Below, in pieces: positions 18,867 to 29,711 of a stretch of DNA of 64,000 nucleotides. The notes beneath the pieces are model-generated. The model saw only the letters and a list, made by a program, of their open reading frames with translations, had not been told where the DNA came from and did not search any database. This DNA comes from Aradus depressus (taxonomy: Eukaryota; Arthropoda; Insecta; Hemiptera; Aradidae), in NCBI GenBank assembly GCA_963662175.1, contig OY759222.1:4818713-4882712 (forward strand), in the 5' to 3' direction. Position 1 is the stretch's first letter. Each line of letters begins with the position of its first letter. A program made the position numbers and the translations under genes.

Positions 18867-19670
18867 AGGTGCTGTTCACCAACTACGTCACACGCCTAGA
18901 AGGGGGGGGGGGGGGGGGGAAGGGGTTTTATAACTTATGTGATGATTGTGAAGATGGGGAGGGGGGGATTAAACAAAAAAAATGACGTCACGTTTATTAT
19001 TACACTTTAAAATAAGGGCGTAGACAATTTTCTAAAAATTAATTTCATGCAAATTTTTTTAACGTTAGTATTTTAATAAATTCATGTTATTAAAGTAAAA
19101 TAACATATTTAAATAAAATACATTTTATGTATGAGAAATTTTGGCCATAAAAAACATCGAGGATCAAGAAGAAGCCGAGTGGTTCGATGACGACATGATA
19201 GATAGTAATAGGGAAATACCTGAACCTTCTGACAGTGATCAATCTGAAATACCAATCATAACTATAGATGAACATTTAAAACCGATTTGGGAGGAATCGT
19301 AATATTCCTCAGTCTTTTTTCATGATATGGATTACCTCGCTTGAATAATCGAAATGTTGAATACTTAAATCACTGTTCTTTTATTTAATTTATGAATACA
19401 GATGAATATAATATGTATGTTGTATTTATGATAAATTGAAGTTGTATTTATCATAAATTGAAGTTTTATTATTTTTATACAATTTAGTACTTTTCTTTTA
19501 AAAAAATTTCAGTTTAAATTGGGGGGGGGGGGGGGGGGGGGGTCATGCAAAAATGACGTCACGTTTAGGGGGGGGTTCAATTAAATGTGACCAATTGTGA
19601 CAAGGGGGAGGGAGGGGGTTAAAAACACCTCAAAATTGCGTGACGTAGTTCGTTCGGCCCCTTACAATTA
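18867..19670. mobile_element. TIR element, GGGGCCGTTCxCxAACTACGTCACGC type
   Basis: The left end reads AAGGTGCTGTTCACCAACTA then CGTCACACG. The reverse complement of the right end reads AAGGGGCCGAACGAACTACG then TCACGC. Just inside each end are G-rich runs and repeated AAATGACGTCACGTTTA boxes (near 18981 and 19549). TTAA precedes the left end and TTAC follows the right, so a piggyBac-type TTAA target is possible but unproven. The interior holds one short acidic open frame. The same terminal phrase is common in arthropod genomes as I remember it, but I cannot name the superfamily. Confidence 0.65.
19135..19302 (+). pseudogene. Short acidic open frame inside the TIR element
   Basis: Fifty-five sense codons run from just after a stop (19132) to TAA at 19300. 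The peptide is strongly acidic (EDQEEAEWFDDDMID, PEPSDSDQSEIP) and ends HLKPIWEES. There is no methionine at its start, so it is probably a surviving internal or terminal exon piece of the transposase whose element this is. Acidic tails of this kind occur in several transposase families, so no family can be named. The minus-strand frame over the same bases is a shadow. Confidence 0.4.
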
Positions 19671-19787
19671 GTGGAAATAATTTAAATGTTATATTATGTA
19701 AATGTTGTATTGTTAGGTTATGTTTGTTTAGTCACATTTGTTATATCTTTACTTAATTCTATCGTATATGAACGTATATATAGCCCT

Positions 19788-19946
19788 TTTCGGTCGGAAA
19801 TTTAGTGTTGAGTAATTTCAACGAAATTTCATATTTTCTGATCCCCTGATTCCAAAATTATACAAACATTTGTGTCTGACTTTGTGTGCGCGTGGGTCAG
19901 TACACAATAATTCCCGATATAATGAATGTATCGACACACAATTATA
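19788..19946 (+). repeat. Dispersed repeat family D, 5' part, interrupted by a SINE
   Basis: The 5' block (TCGGTCGGAAATTTAG, AATTTCATATTTTCTG) and the first internal unit (CGATATAATGAATGTATCGA) are followed by a SINE at 19947-20274. The interrupted unit resumes at 20275 with ACACAAAATTATATATGTG. Confidence 0.65.
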
Positions 19947-20274
19947 GGTTAGGTTAGATTTTATGACTCATACCCGCGCTTTGACTACGAGGTCACGTCT
20001 TTCGTCACTCTGGTGGACATGAGCCCGACTCTACTATGGGAGTCCTAAATTTTGCCTACCCTAAATTTTTATTCACCTTAGGCAGTGGACTTTAAAGATT
20101 ACCTGACATCGTACAGGCTCGGGACCCGCGCTTAACGTCCCATCCGAAGGACGGCGTGCTTAAGTTTATTTTACCTCTCAGATAAAATAAACTAAGGGCC
20201 TCGGTCGGGTTTCGAACCCACGTTCTTGAGATCAGAAGGCAAGCACGCATACCACTGAGCTACCGGCGCCCTCT
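19947..20274 (-). mobile_element. SINE family 1 inserted in a family-D repeat
   Basis: Full-length copy with both head boxes and an ACCTAACC tail, missing about 20 bp near the tail (TATCGCCTACTACCAGAGCG). ACACAATTATA (19936-19946) and ACACAAAATTATA (20275-20287) are the target-site duplication with a 2-bp difference. The SINE is younger than the family-D copy. Confidence 0.9.
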
Positions 20275-20755
20275 ACACAAAATTATATATGTGTGACCAG
20301 AAACCCATAAGGACAATACATTTGGAAGTAATGTGAAGTACCTACCACTGGTGAAGGAAGACATATGAAGAAGGATTGAAGAGAACTAACGAGACATCCG
20401 GCTTTTCCAGCCTACACCCAGACTTCATTTCCTGTCTTCCTAGAACTACAGCGGCTACAGATCACGTACACAGACAGTTGAAAACTAAGTCCTCAACTAG
20501 AAATAGTTCAACTTTTAACCTCTCTGAACTTCGCGAAGCCTTTTTTTTTTTTTACTCGAAATTCGGATAATGAAACGAAGTCGGAAAATCGATAAACCCA
20601 ATAACGTTGAATCTCATATTTCATTTCGATTAATCGCGATGTTGGATAACTCAACCTGGGTTTACAGAGAGTGAATAACTGATTCTACTAAATACTGAAG
20701 TATAGTAATGTATGTTCACTATAAATAATAAAACTAAGAAATTATTAGTGATTGT

Positions 20756-20850
20756 GACTCATGCCCGGACTTTAACTACGAGGTCATATCGCCTACTACC
20801 AGAGCACTCTTTTCGTCACCCTGGTGGACATTTTGCCTACCTACTTTACT
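20756..20850 (-). mobile_element. SINE family 1, tail-half fragment
   Basis: The blocks from TGACTCATGCCCGG to CCTGGTGGACA are close to consensus, then the copy stops at TTTTGCCTACC. It faces the forward copy at 20967, making a third head-to-head arrangement with about 115 bp of unrelated sequence between. Confidence 0.75.
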
Positions 20851-20966
20851 TTCGATATGAACCATTGGAAGTGCAGTTGCGCCTGTACGTCAAGCCAATG
20901 CCTCGCCACTGCACATCTGAATTACATTGCACCTAGCTGCAAGATGGTCTGAACCTTGTCTAAATC

Positions 20967-21275
20967 GAGGTCGCCGGTAGGTCAGAGATAGCGTGCTAGC
21001 CTACTGAACTCAAGATCGCAGGTTCAAAACCCGACCGAGACCCTTAGGTTTTTATCTGAGAGGTGGAAAACCTTGAGGATGCCCTTCTTCAGATGAAACG
21101 TTAAGTGATGGTCCCGAGCCGTTACGAAGATACCAGGTACACGTAAAGACCTCCTACCCTAGGTGAATAAACCTAGGTAATCAAAATGTCGGACTCCCAT
21201 CGTAGAGTCGAGCTCATGTCCAGTTAGTAGGCGACATGACCTCATAATTAAAGCCCGGGCATGAATTATAACAAT
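20967..21275 (+). mobile_element. SINE family 1, full length but diverged
   Basis: The head is degenerate (CGCCGGTAGGTCAGAGATAG) and the B-box region GGTTCAAAACC is altered. The body blocks and the AGCCCGGGCATGA end are clear. Substitutions and small gaps suggest an old copy with weak promoter potential. Confidence 0.8.
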
Positions 21276-22850
21276 TAACCTTTTCTGGCCTTAATTGGCA
21301 ACCTCTGATCTTGGTTTGAAATGTATACAGTTCCATTTCCTTCGGTAAAGTTAATTAAAACAAAAATAATTTTCAAAATAATTAATTAAAACAGAAATAA
21401 TTTTTGAAGAAACTGCCGAGAAAATTCAAACCAACGTTTGACCTACTAATTCAAATTGACTTAATTAGATAAATATTTCTATTTGTGAAGTCTTAGCCAA
21501 GCATTTTTGTAATGTAATTTATACATTACTTTAATCCAATTAGAATTGTAATTACATAATATGTATTAAACTTTAAAATTGAACTATAAATGACAAGAGG
21601 GGATATTTCATTCAAAATGGGTTTTATACTGAAAAGAAGTAATCCATTACCCCCGGGCATGTACTTTTCCAGAAAGAATTAATTAAGTTTTGCTCTCCCT
21701 CTAAAACCAATCAAATTTGGAATGAAAATCAGTACTTGACTTTATAGGTAGTCATCTGAATTCTCCTACATTAATTATTCGATACATTTATTTTTTATTT
21801 ATATATATATATATATATATATACATATTTTTTTTCCTATACTGTCATGTGAAAACAAGAAACAAGATGTCTGCAATATAGTAACCTAAGATTATAAGTA
21901 AAGTAATAAAGTATAGAAAAAAGAAGATTTGTAAAAGGTAAAAGATTCATAGATTTTGAATAAATTAAATGACTACTCCATTAAATATAACTTCAATCAA
22001 AAAAAATTAAATAAACGTGCATAAAAATCTATCTAAAAAACTAACAACTTTAAAAATTTTTAATTTCATATTTTACAGCCTGTGAGATCCAATAATTGCC
22101 GTTGCAATGAATCTATCGACACAAAATTGCAGATAATTCAGCAGTTCAAAACTAAAATTGTGCTAAAAAAAAACACCCTATTAAAAATGCCTGTTGTTTA
22201 TGTGCTTGCTAACGATCTTTGTTTAAAGTTGCATGTCTGAAGACTGATAATATCAAAATAATCTCTATGCTTATCTTGGTAATGTATATGCATATTGTGT
22301 TCGGTCATGCTATGTTTGTGTGCAAATTGTATGAAAGGGCATATATACACTGGCAAAGAGGCAAAACTGCTGAATTGATTGAGCGACTGTACTTTTGGAT
22401 AGGGGTCGGCAAACTTTTCCTCCTTGCGGACCTCATTTGCTTTCCTAAGGGGTGTGTAATAAACAAAATAGATAAATCAATAAATAATAAACACATCTTG
22501 TAAATCGTAATAGATTATTTGCAGTTTCTTGTTTTGACCATTCATGTATAGATAACTCCAATATTCGGCTTAAAAAAAGCATTGATCCCCCGTGGGCTAG
22601 GAGTTGCCAACAATTCTTGGAGTTCACACTTTGTTGAGATGTTGACTACAACAAGAGCAGGCAGCTAAAGCGAATCTTCATCACTAAATGTAGCTTATTC
22701 CAAGAGTAGACCAGTGAAAGACAATTAACAATGGGAAAAATTGCGTTTTGGGTCTACTTGTTGATATAATTGGCTATAGTGGAGGGAATTTTATGTATAG
22801 AGAGCTAACTTCGATCCTAGCATTGGTTAACCTCTCAACCAACAAAGAGT
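21276..22850. other. No recognised gene; AT-rich spacer
   Basis: A short (TA)n tract lies near 21800, and 22090-22130 has a family-D-like phrase (AATTGCCGTTGCAATGAATC). The open frames at 22219-22627 overlap on both strands and show no domain. I see nothing else here. Confidence 0.55.
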
Positions 22851-22869
22851 ATCAGCACATGCTATGGAA

Positions 22870-23280
22870 GCTCCAACTCCAGGGCTCGCCATTCAGAAGC
22901 CCACCCTGAAAGAACATACACTCTAGAAGTACAGTCTGTAGGAGCTCAAACTGCAGAAGTATCCGCAGTAGGAGCTCAAACTGCAGAAGTATCCGCAGTA
23001 GGAGCTCACACACTAGAAGCCCACCCTGAAAGAACATACACTCTAGAAGTACAGTCTGTAGGAGCTCAAACTGCAGAAGTCTCCGCAGTAGAAGCTTACA
23101 CACTCGAATTCCGCTCATGAAGAGCTCACACACTAGAATCCCACATGTGAGGAGCTCACACACTAGTAGCTCACACTTGAGGAGCTGACACACTGGAACT
23201 CCGCTCGTGATGAGCTCACACACCAGAATCCCACATGTGAGGAGCTCATACTTTAGAAGCCGACGATCTAGAAGCTCTGT
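22870..23280. repeat. 30-bp degenerate minisatellite with open minus-strand frame
   Basis: Units of about 30 bp built around GGAGCTCAxACxxTAGAAG recur roughly thirteen times, with local blocks copied exactly (a block at 22910-22970 is repeated near 23026-23080). Because the period is a multiple of three, a 156-codon minus-strand frame (22852-23322) stays open with a ten-residue Leu/Cys/Glu-rich repeat such as LLVCELLTCG. I see no promoter, splice site or known repeat-protein family. A decayed coding repeat cannot be excluded. Confidence 0.7.
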
Positions 23281-23720
23281 CGGGGCTAACACTCTTATTC
23301 CATTCTCTTTTAGGGCTCCCATTTGAAAACATCATACGCTTCTTTTATGGACACTTTCGATTCTATTCTCTGTATTAATGCACACCTCGTACACAGGACA
23401 ATTTCTCAGGAAATGAGCTCAACTTTGCTAAGGTCCAAACTTAACCGCCGAGAATAGCCAAGTGTGAAACACCTGTTGTCCTGTGTCCTGTGTGAGGCTA
23501 GTTAGATCAATAGGGGGAGGCGGCGGTGGAGGGGCTTTAGGGTAGACATTGTAACAACATGTGACACCTTGTTTGTGGGGAGGAGGGGAGCCATTTAGCA
23601 AACTGGTCTCGCCTTCAGACAACACCTTCACTCAGAGACTCTAGCTCAGAAACACAACTAATTGGCCAACACAACTAATTCAACTATCACCACGAAACAG
23701 GATAAGAATAATTCAGCAAC

Positions 23721-24250
23721 TAGTGGTATCAAACTATCGATAGTCCGACAAACCGATAGTATGGATAGTCCTTAGCAAAACTATTGATTAATCGATAGTA
23801 CTATGGAAATTCTGAAACATGAATTTCGAATATCCAAGAAAAGTGGTTTCGTCCTAATCAGTATTATCAGTTCCTTCTTTGTTTACTAAGTTGGATTTTA
23901 TTTTGCATTATTCTTAGTTCAATTTTGCTGCCTTTTCTTTTTAATTTTATTACTAGTGCGAGGCATGAGCGGTGTAAAACGGAAAAATCATTCGGATGCG
24001 TGGGAGCATTTCGATAGAGATGTTAAACCTGTAAAGTTGGCGCGATGTTCAGGTAACAAGTCGAAACTCACGGATCACCTCAAACGAAAACATCCGGTAA
24101 TTTATTTTAAAACTACTGAAGACGACGGAAACGAACCACTCAAACATTTAGATCAGTCACGACAATATAAAACTACTGATAGCATTCAAGCATTCGATAG
24201 TCAAATCTTACCGATGAATCGATAGTACTATAGAGATTTCGACACCACTA
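23721..24250. mobile_element. hAT element with BED-finger remnant, perfect 8-bp duplication
   Basis: The left end TAGTGGTATCAAA and the complement of the right end TAGTGGTGTCGAAA match apart from two substitutions and a base of length. TCAGCAAC flanks both sides (23713-23720 and 24251-24258). Both subterminal regions carry repeated ATCGATAGT motifs. The element is 530 bp long and contains one short transposase-derived frame; the catalytic part is gone. Confidence 0.9.
23965..24225 (+). pseudogene. BED-type zinc finger fragment of hAT transposase
   Basis: From the ATG at 23965 the frame gives 86 residues: SDAWEHFDRD near residues 9-18, then a cysteine, then SKLTDHLKRKHP. Aromatic-rich W..HF, a cysteine pair and H-x(3-5)-H define BED fingers, which bind DNA at the N-terminus of hAT transposases and domesticated relatives. 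Here only one cysteine of the usual pair is visible, and the spacing is short, so a few residues seem to be lost. The frame runs into the element's right end (QAFDSQILPMNR) and stops. It might still encode a small DNA-binding peptide but is more likely a remnant. Confidence 0.65.
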
Positions 24251-24291
24251 TCAGCAACCTATCTATTATATAGGTACGAGTAGTAAGTATT

Positions 24292-24497
24292 AAATAAAAC
24301 AAAGTTATTTTTCAAATATCGTTTATTCCACTAAAGATATTTATAAAAATAAAACAACCGGTTTCGGCTTCACACCATCGTCAGGACTAGTTATGAACTT
24401 CATTACGGACGTTCATAACTAGACCTGACAATGGAGTAAGGCCGAAACCGGTAGTTTTATTTTTATAAATATCTTTAGTGGAATAAATAAATAAAAC
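24292..24497. mobile_element. Palindromic element with GAAACCGGT hairpins, copy 1
   Basis: Two arms of about 98 bp, centred near 24395, are inverted copies with some mismatches. Each carries CCTGACRATGG...GGCCGAAACCGG or a variant (plus 24424-24451; minus 24358-24386). The outer ends contain TTATTCCACTAAAGATAT. It shares the CTGANGA...GAAA arrangement seen in the palindromes at 9.8 and 43.2 kb. It has no protein. Confidence 0.7.
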
Positions 24498-24499
24498 AA

Positions 24500-24711
24500 A
24501 CTTATTTTTGAAATATTGTCTATTCCACTAAAGATATATATTCATATATAACTACAGGTTTCGGCTTTATACCATCGTCAGGTCTAGTTATGAACTGTGT
24601 GAGTTCATAACTAGACCTGACGATGGTATAAAGCCGAAACCTGTAGTTATATATGAATATATCTTTAGTGGAATAGACAATATTTCAAAAATATGTTTGT
24701 TTTATTTATTT
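24500..24711. mobile_element. Palindromic element with GAAACCTG hairpins, copy 2
   Basis: It is directly adjacent to copy 1 and related to it in the outer ends (TATTCCACTAAAGATAT), but the arms are nearly perfect reverse complements. The motif CCTGACGATGGTATAAAGCC-GAAACCTG lies at 24616-24643 on the plus strand and at 24555-24582 on the minus strand. A fragment of the same outer end lies at 38400-38445. Confidence 0.75.
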
Positions 24712-24841
24712 ACTATGTATAGACATCTTTTTTTTTTTGGCATTTTTCTTCCATAGTGGATCGGTGTCACCATATTTAAAGTCAGTCTGAACGTTGTGCT
24801 GACGTTGGCATAATCCGAAACCAGCACACTCTATGGCTCTG

Positions 24842-27800
24842 TCAGTTAACAAATATTAAATCTATAAACCGTTAAAAAGCAAGAAATTTGAAGAATGGAG
24901 TCTACCGAGCTCAGGATCGCCACTTAGAAATCTAGCTGAGGCACTTAGGTCAGATGTTTTAATCGGGAAGTTAAAAATAACTTTGAGCACTTCGTCCTTC
25001 GGATGGGACATTAAGCGATGATCCAGGGCTTTTTCGAATGTGAGGTACTCGATAATGAGACGTATGTTATGTAAATAAACCTGGGTAGGTGAAATTTCAC
25101 TTAGGTTGAAAATAGCCTTGAGCACGTCGTCCTTCGGATGGGACTTTCCGGATATATCTGAATCTGTAGTATCAGTTTTAACAATTATTAAGCCTATAAA
25201 CCGTTAAATAGCGCGAATTTTTTGAAAAACGTTTTCATTTTGATTTTTGTGTGGGGTTCAGATAATCCGGTCGTTCTCTATCAGTTTTAACAAATATTTA
25301 ATCTATAAACCGTTAAAAAGCGAGAAATTTCAAGAATGGAGTCTACCGAGCTCAGGATCGCCACTTAGAAATCTAGTTGAGGCACTTAGGTCAGATGTTT
25401 CAATCGGGAAGTTAAAAAACACTTTGAGCACGTCGTCCTTCGGATGGGACTTTAAGCGATGATCCAGGGCTTTTTCGAATGTGAGGTACTCGATAATGAG
25501 ACGTATGTTATGTAAATAAACCTGGTTAGGTGAAATTTCACTTAGGTTGAAAATAGCCTTGAGCACGTCGTCCGTCGGATGGGACTTTTCGGATATATCT
25601 GATTCTGTCGTATCAGTTTTAACAATTATTAAGCCTATAAACCGTTAAATAGCGCGAATTTTTTGAAAAACGTTTTCATTTTGATTTTTGTGTGGGGTTC
25701 AGATAATCCGGTCGTTCTCTATCAGTTTTAACAAATATTAAATCTTTAAACCGTTAAAATGCAAGAAATTTGAAGAATGGAGTCTACCGAGCTCAGGATC
25801 GCCACTTAGAAATCTAGCTGAGGCACTTAGGTCAGATGTTTTAATCGGGAAGTTAAAAATAACTTTGAGCACTTCGTCCTTCGGATGGGACATTAAGCGA
25901 TGATCCAGGGCTTTTTCGAATGTGAGGTACTCGATAATGAGACGTATGTTATGTAAATAAACCTGGGTAGGTGAAATTTCACTTAGGTTGAAAATAGCCT
26001 TGAGCACGTCGTCCTTCGGATGGGACTTTCCGGATATATCTGAATCTGTAGTATCAGTTTTAACAATTATTAAGCCTATAAACCGTTAAATAGCGCGAAT
26101 TTTTTGAAAAACGTTTTCATTTTGATTTTTGTATGGGGTTCAGATAATCCGGTCGTTCTCTATCAGTTTTAACAAATATTTAATCTATAAACCGTTAAAA
26201 AGCGAGAAATTTCAAGAATGGAGTCTACCGAGCTCAGGATCGCCACTTAGAAATCTAGTTGAGGCACTTAGGTCAGATGTTTCAATCGGGAGGTTAAAAA
26301 ACACTTTGAGCACGTCGTCCTTCGGATGGGACTTTAAGCGATGATCCAGGGCTTTTTCGAATGTGAGGTACTCGATAATGAGACGTATGTTATGTAAATA
26401 AACCTGGGTAGGTGAAATATCACTTAGGTTGAAAATAGCCTTGAGCTCGTCGTCCTTCGGATGGGACTTTCCGGATAAATCTGAATCTCTCGTATCAGTT
26501 TTAACAATTATTAAGTCTATAAACCGTTAAATAGCGCACATTTTTTGAAAAACATTTTTATTTTGATTTTTGTGTAGGATTCAGATAATCCGGTCGTTCT
26601 CTATCAGTTTTAACAAATATTAAATCTATAAACCGTTAAAAAGCGAGAAATTTGAAGAATGGAGTCTACCGAGCTCAGGATCGCCACTTAGAAATCTAGC
26701 TGAGGCACTTAGGTCAGATGTTTCAATCGGGAAGTTAAAAAACACTTTGAGCACGTCGTCCTTCGGATGGGACTTTAAGCGATGATCCAGGGCTTTTTCG
26801 AATGTGAGGTACTCGATAATGAGACGTATGTTATGTAAATAAACCTGGTTAGGTGAAATTTCACTTAGGTTGAAAATAGCCTTGAGCACGTCGTCCGTCG
26901 GATGGGACTTTTCGGATATATCTGATTCTGTCGTATCAGTTTTAACAATTATTAAGCCTATAAACCGTTAAATAGCGCGAATTTTTTGAAAAACATTTTC
27001 ATTTTGATTTTTGTGTGGGGTTCAGATAATCCGGTCGTTCTCTATCAGTTTTAACAAATATTAAATCTTTAAACCGTTAAAAAGCAAGAAATTTGAAGAA
27101 TGGAGTCTACCGAGCTCAGGATCGCCACTTAGAAATCTAGCTGAGGCACTTAGGTCAGATGTTTTAATCGGGAAGTTAAAAATAACTTTGAGCACTTCGT
27201 CCTTCGGATGGGAAATTAAGCGATGATCCAGGGCTTTTTCGAATGTGAGGTACTCGATAATGAGACGTATGTTATGTAAATAAACCTGGGTAGGTGAAAT
27301 TTCACTTAGGTTGAAAATAGCCTTGAGCACGTCGTCCTTCGGATGGGACTTTCCGGATATATCTGAATCTGTAGTATCAGTTTTAACAATTATTAAGCCT
27401 ATAAACCGTTAAATAGCGCGAATTTTTTGAAAAACGTTTTCATTTTGATTTTTGTGTGGGGTTCAGATAATCCGGTCGTTCTCTATCAGTTTTAACAAAT
27501 ATTTAATCTATAAACCGTTAAAAAGCGAGAAATTTCAAGAATGGAGTCTACCGAGCTCAGGATCGCCACTTAGAAATCTAGTTGAGGCACTTAGGTCAGA
27601 TGTTTCAATCGGGAAGTTAAAAAACACTTTGAGCACGTCGTCCTTCGGATGGGACTTTAAGCGATGATCCAGGGCTTTTTCGAATGTGAGGTACTCGATA
27701 ATGAGACGTATGTTATGTAAATAAACCTGGTTAGGTGAAATTTCACTTAGGTTGAAAATAGCCTTGAGCACGTCGTCCGTCGGATGGGACTTTTCGGATA

Positions 27801-29711
27801 TATCTGATTCTGTCGTATCAGTTTTAACAATTATTAAGCCTATAAACCGTTAAATAGCGTGAATTTTTTGAAAAACATTTTTATTTTGATTTTTGTGTAG
27901 GATTCAGATAATCCGGTCGTTCTCTATCAGTTTTAACAAATATTTAATCTATAAACTGTTAAAAAGCGAGAAATTTCAAGAATGGAGTCTACCGAGCTCA
28001 GGATCGCCACTTAGAAATCTAGTTGAGGCACTTATGTCAGATGTTTTAATCGGGAAGGTAAAAATAACTTTGAGCACGTCGTCCTTCGGATGGGACATTA
28101 AGCAATGATCCAGGGCTTTTTCGAATGTGAGGTACTCGATAATGAGACGTATGTTATGTAAATAAACCTGGGTAGGTCAATTTCTACTTAGGTTGAAAGC
28201 CTTGAGCACGTCGTCCTTCGGATGGGACTTTCCGGATAAATCTGAATCTGTCGTATCAGTTTTAACAATTATTAAGCCTATAAACCGTTAAATAGCGTGA
28301 ATTTTTTGAAAAACATTTTTATTTTGATTTTTGTGTAGGATTCAGATAATCCGGTCGTTCTCTATCAGTTTTAACAAATATTTAATCTATAAACTGTTAA
28401 AAAGCGAGAAATTTCAAGAATGGAGTCTACCGAGCTCAGGATCGCCACTTAGAAATCTAGTTGAGGCACTTATGTCAGATGTTTTAATCGGGAAGGTAAA
28501 AATAACTTTGAGCACGTCGTCCTTCGGATGGGACATTAAGCAATGATCCAGGGCTTTTTCGAATGTGAGGTACTCGATAATGAGACGTATGTTATGTAAA
28601 TAAACCTGGGTAGGTCAATTTCTACTTAGGTTGAAAGCCTTGAGCACGTCGTCCTTCGGATGGGACTTTCCGGATAAATCTGAATCTGTCGTATCAGTTT
28701 TAACAATTATTAAGCCTATAAACCGTTAAATAGCGCAAATTTTTTGAAAAACATTTTTATTTTGATTTTTGTGTAGGATTCAGATAATCCGGTCGTTCTC
28801 TATCAGTTTTAACAAATATTTAATCTATAAACCGTTAAAAAGCGAGAAATTTGAAGAATGGAGTCTACCGAGCTCAGGATCGCCACTTAGAAATCTAGCT
28901 GAGGCACTTTGGTCAGATGTTTTAATCGGGGAGTGAAAAATAACTATGAGCACATCGTCCTTCGGATGGGACTTTAAGCGATGTTCCAGGACTTTTTCGA
29001 TTGTGAGGTACTCGATAATGAGACGTATGTTATGTAAATAAACCTGGGTAGGTGAAATTTCACTTAGGTTGAAAATAGCCTTGAGCACGTCGTCCGTCGA
29101 ATGGGACTTTTCGGATATATCTGATTCTGTCGTATCAGTTTTAACAATTATTAAGCCTATAAACCGTTAAATAGCGCAAATTTTTTGAAAAACATTTTTA
29201 TTTTGATTTTTGTGTAGGATTCAGATAATCCGGTCGTTCTCTATCAGTTTTAACAAATATTAAATCTATAAACCGTTAAAAAGCGAGAAATTTCAAGAAT
29301 GGAGTCTACCGAGCTCAGGATCGCCACTTAGAAATCTAGTTGAGGCACTTAGGTCAGATGTTTCAATCGGGAAGTTAAAAAACACTTTGAGCACGTCGTC
29401 CTTCGGATGGGATTTTAAGCGATGATCCAGGGCTTTTTCGAATGTGAGGTACTCGATAATGAGACGTATGTTATGTAAATAAACCTGGTTAGGTGAAATT
29501 TCACTTAGGTTGAAAATAGCCTTGAGCACGTCGTCCGTCGGATGGGACTTTTCGGATATATCTGATTCTGTCGTATCAGTTTTAACAATTATTAAGCCTA
29601 TAAACCGTTAAATAGCGTGAATTTTTTGAAAAACATTTTTATTTTGATTTTTGTGTAGGATTCAGATAATCCGGTCGTTCTCTATCAGTTTTAACAAATA
29701 TTAAATCTATA
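24842..29711 (+). repeat. SINE-derived satellite, 11 units of 441/438 bp
   Basis: The phrase GAGTCTACCGAGCTCAGG starts at 24898, 25339, 25780, 26221, 26662, 27103, 27544, 27985, 28423, 28861 and 29302, giving periods of 441 with two of 438. In each unit about 200 bp align in order with SINE family 1, from its head (GAGCTCAxGxTCG, AGGCxCTTAG) to its body (GAGCACGTCGTCCTTCGGAT, TAAGCGATGATCC, GAGGTACTCG, GTAAATAAACC, GGGTAGG). One 40-base stretch matches my SINE consensus at 36 positions. A second, short SINE-middle copy and two variants of a CTATAAACCGTTAAA block lie in the other half. The 71-89 codon frames on both strands are by-products of the repeats, not genes. Confidence 0.9.

Noticed and set aside
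18901..18960. Poly-G runs as vector or adapter contamination
   Set aside because: They are embedded in a TIR element with matching ends and recur in several repeat families, so they look native, although their exact lengths may be unreliable.
24862..29529. A family of 71-89 codon open frames on both strands, repeated about every 441 bp
   Set aside because: They occur once per satellite unit on opposite strands over the same bases, are made of SINE-derived sequence, and have no known domain.
24842..29711. A CRISPR-like array
   Set aside because: Units are 441 bp without the short repeat and unique spacer pattern; the context is eukaryotic.
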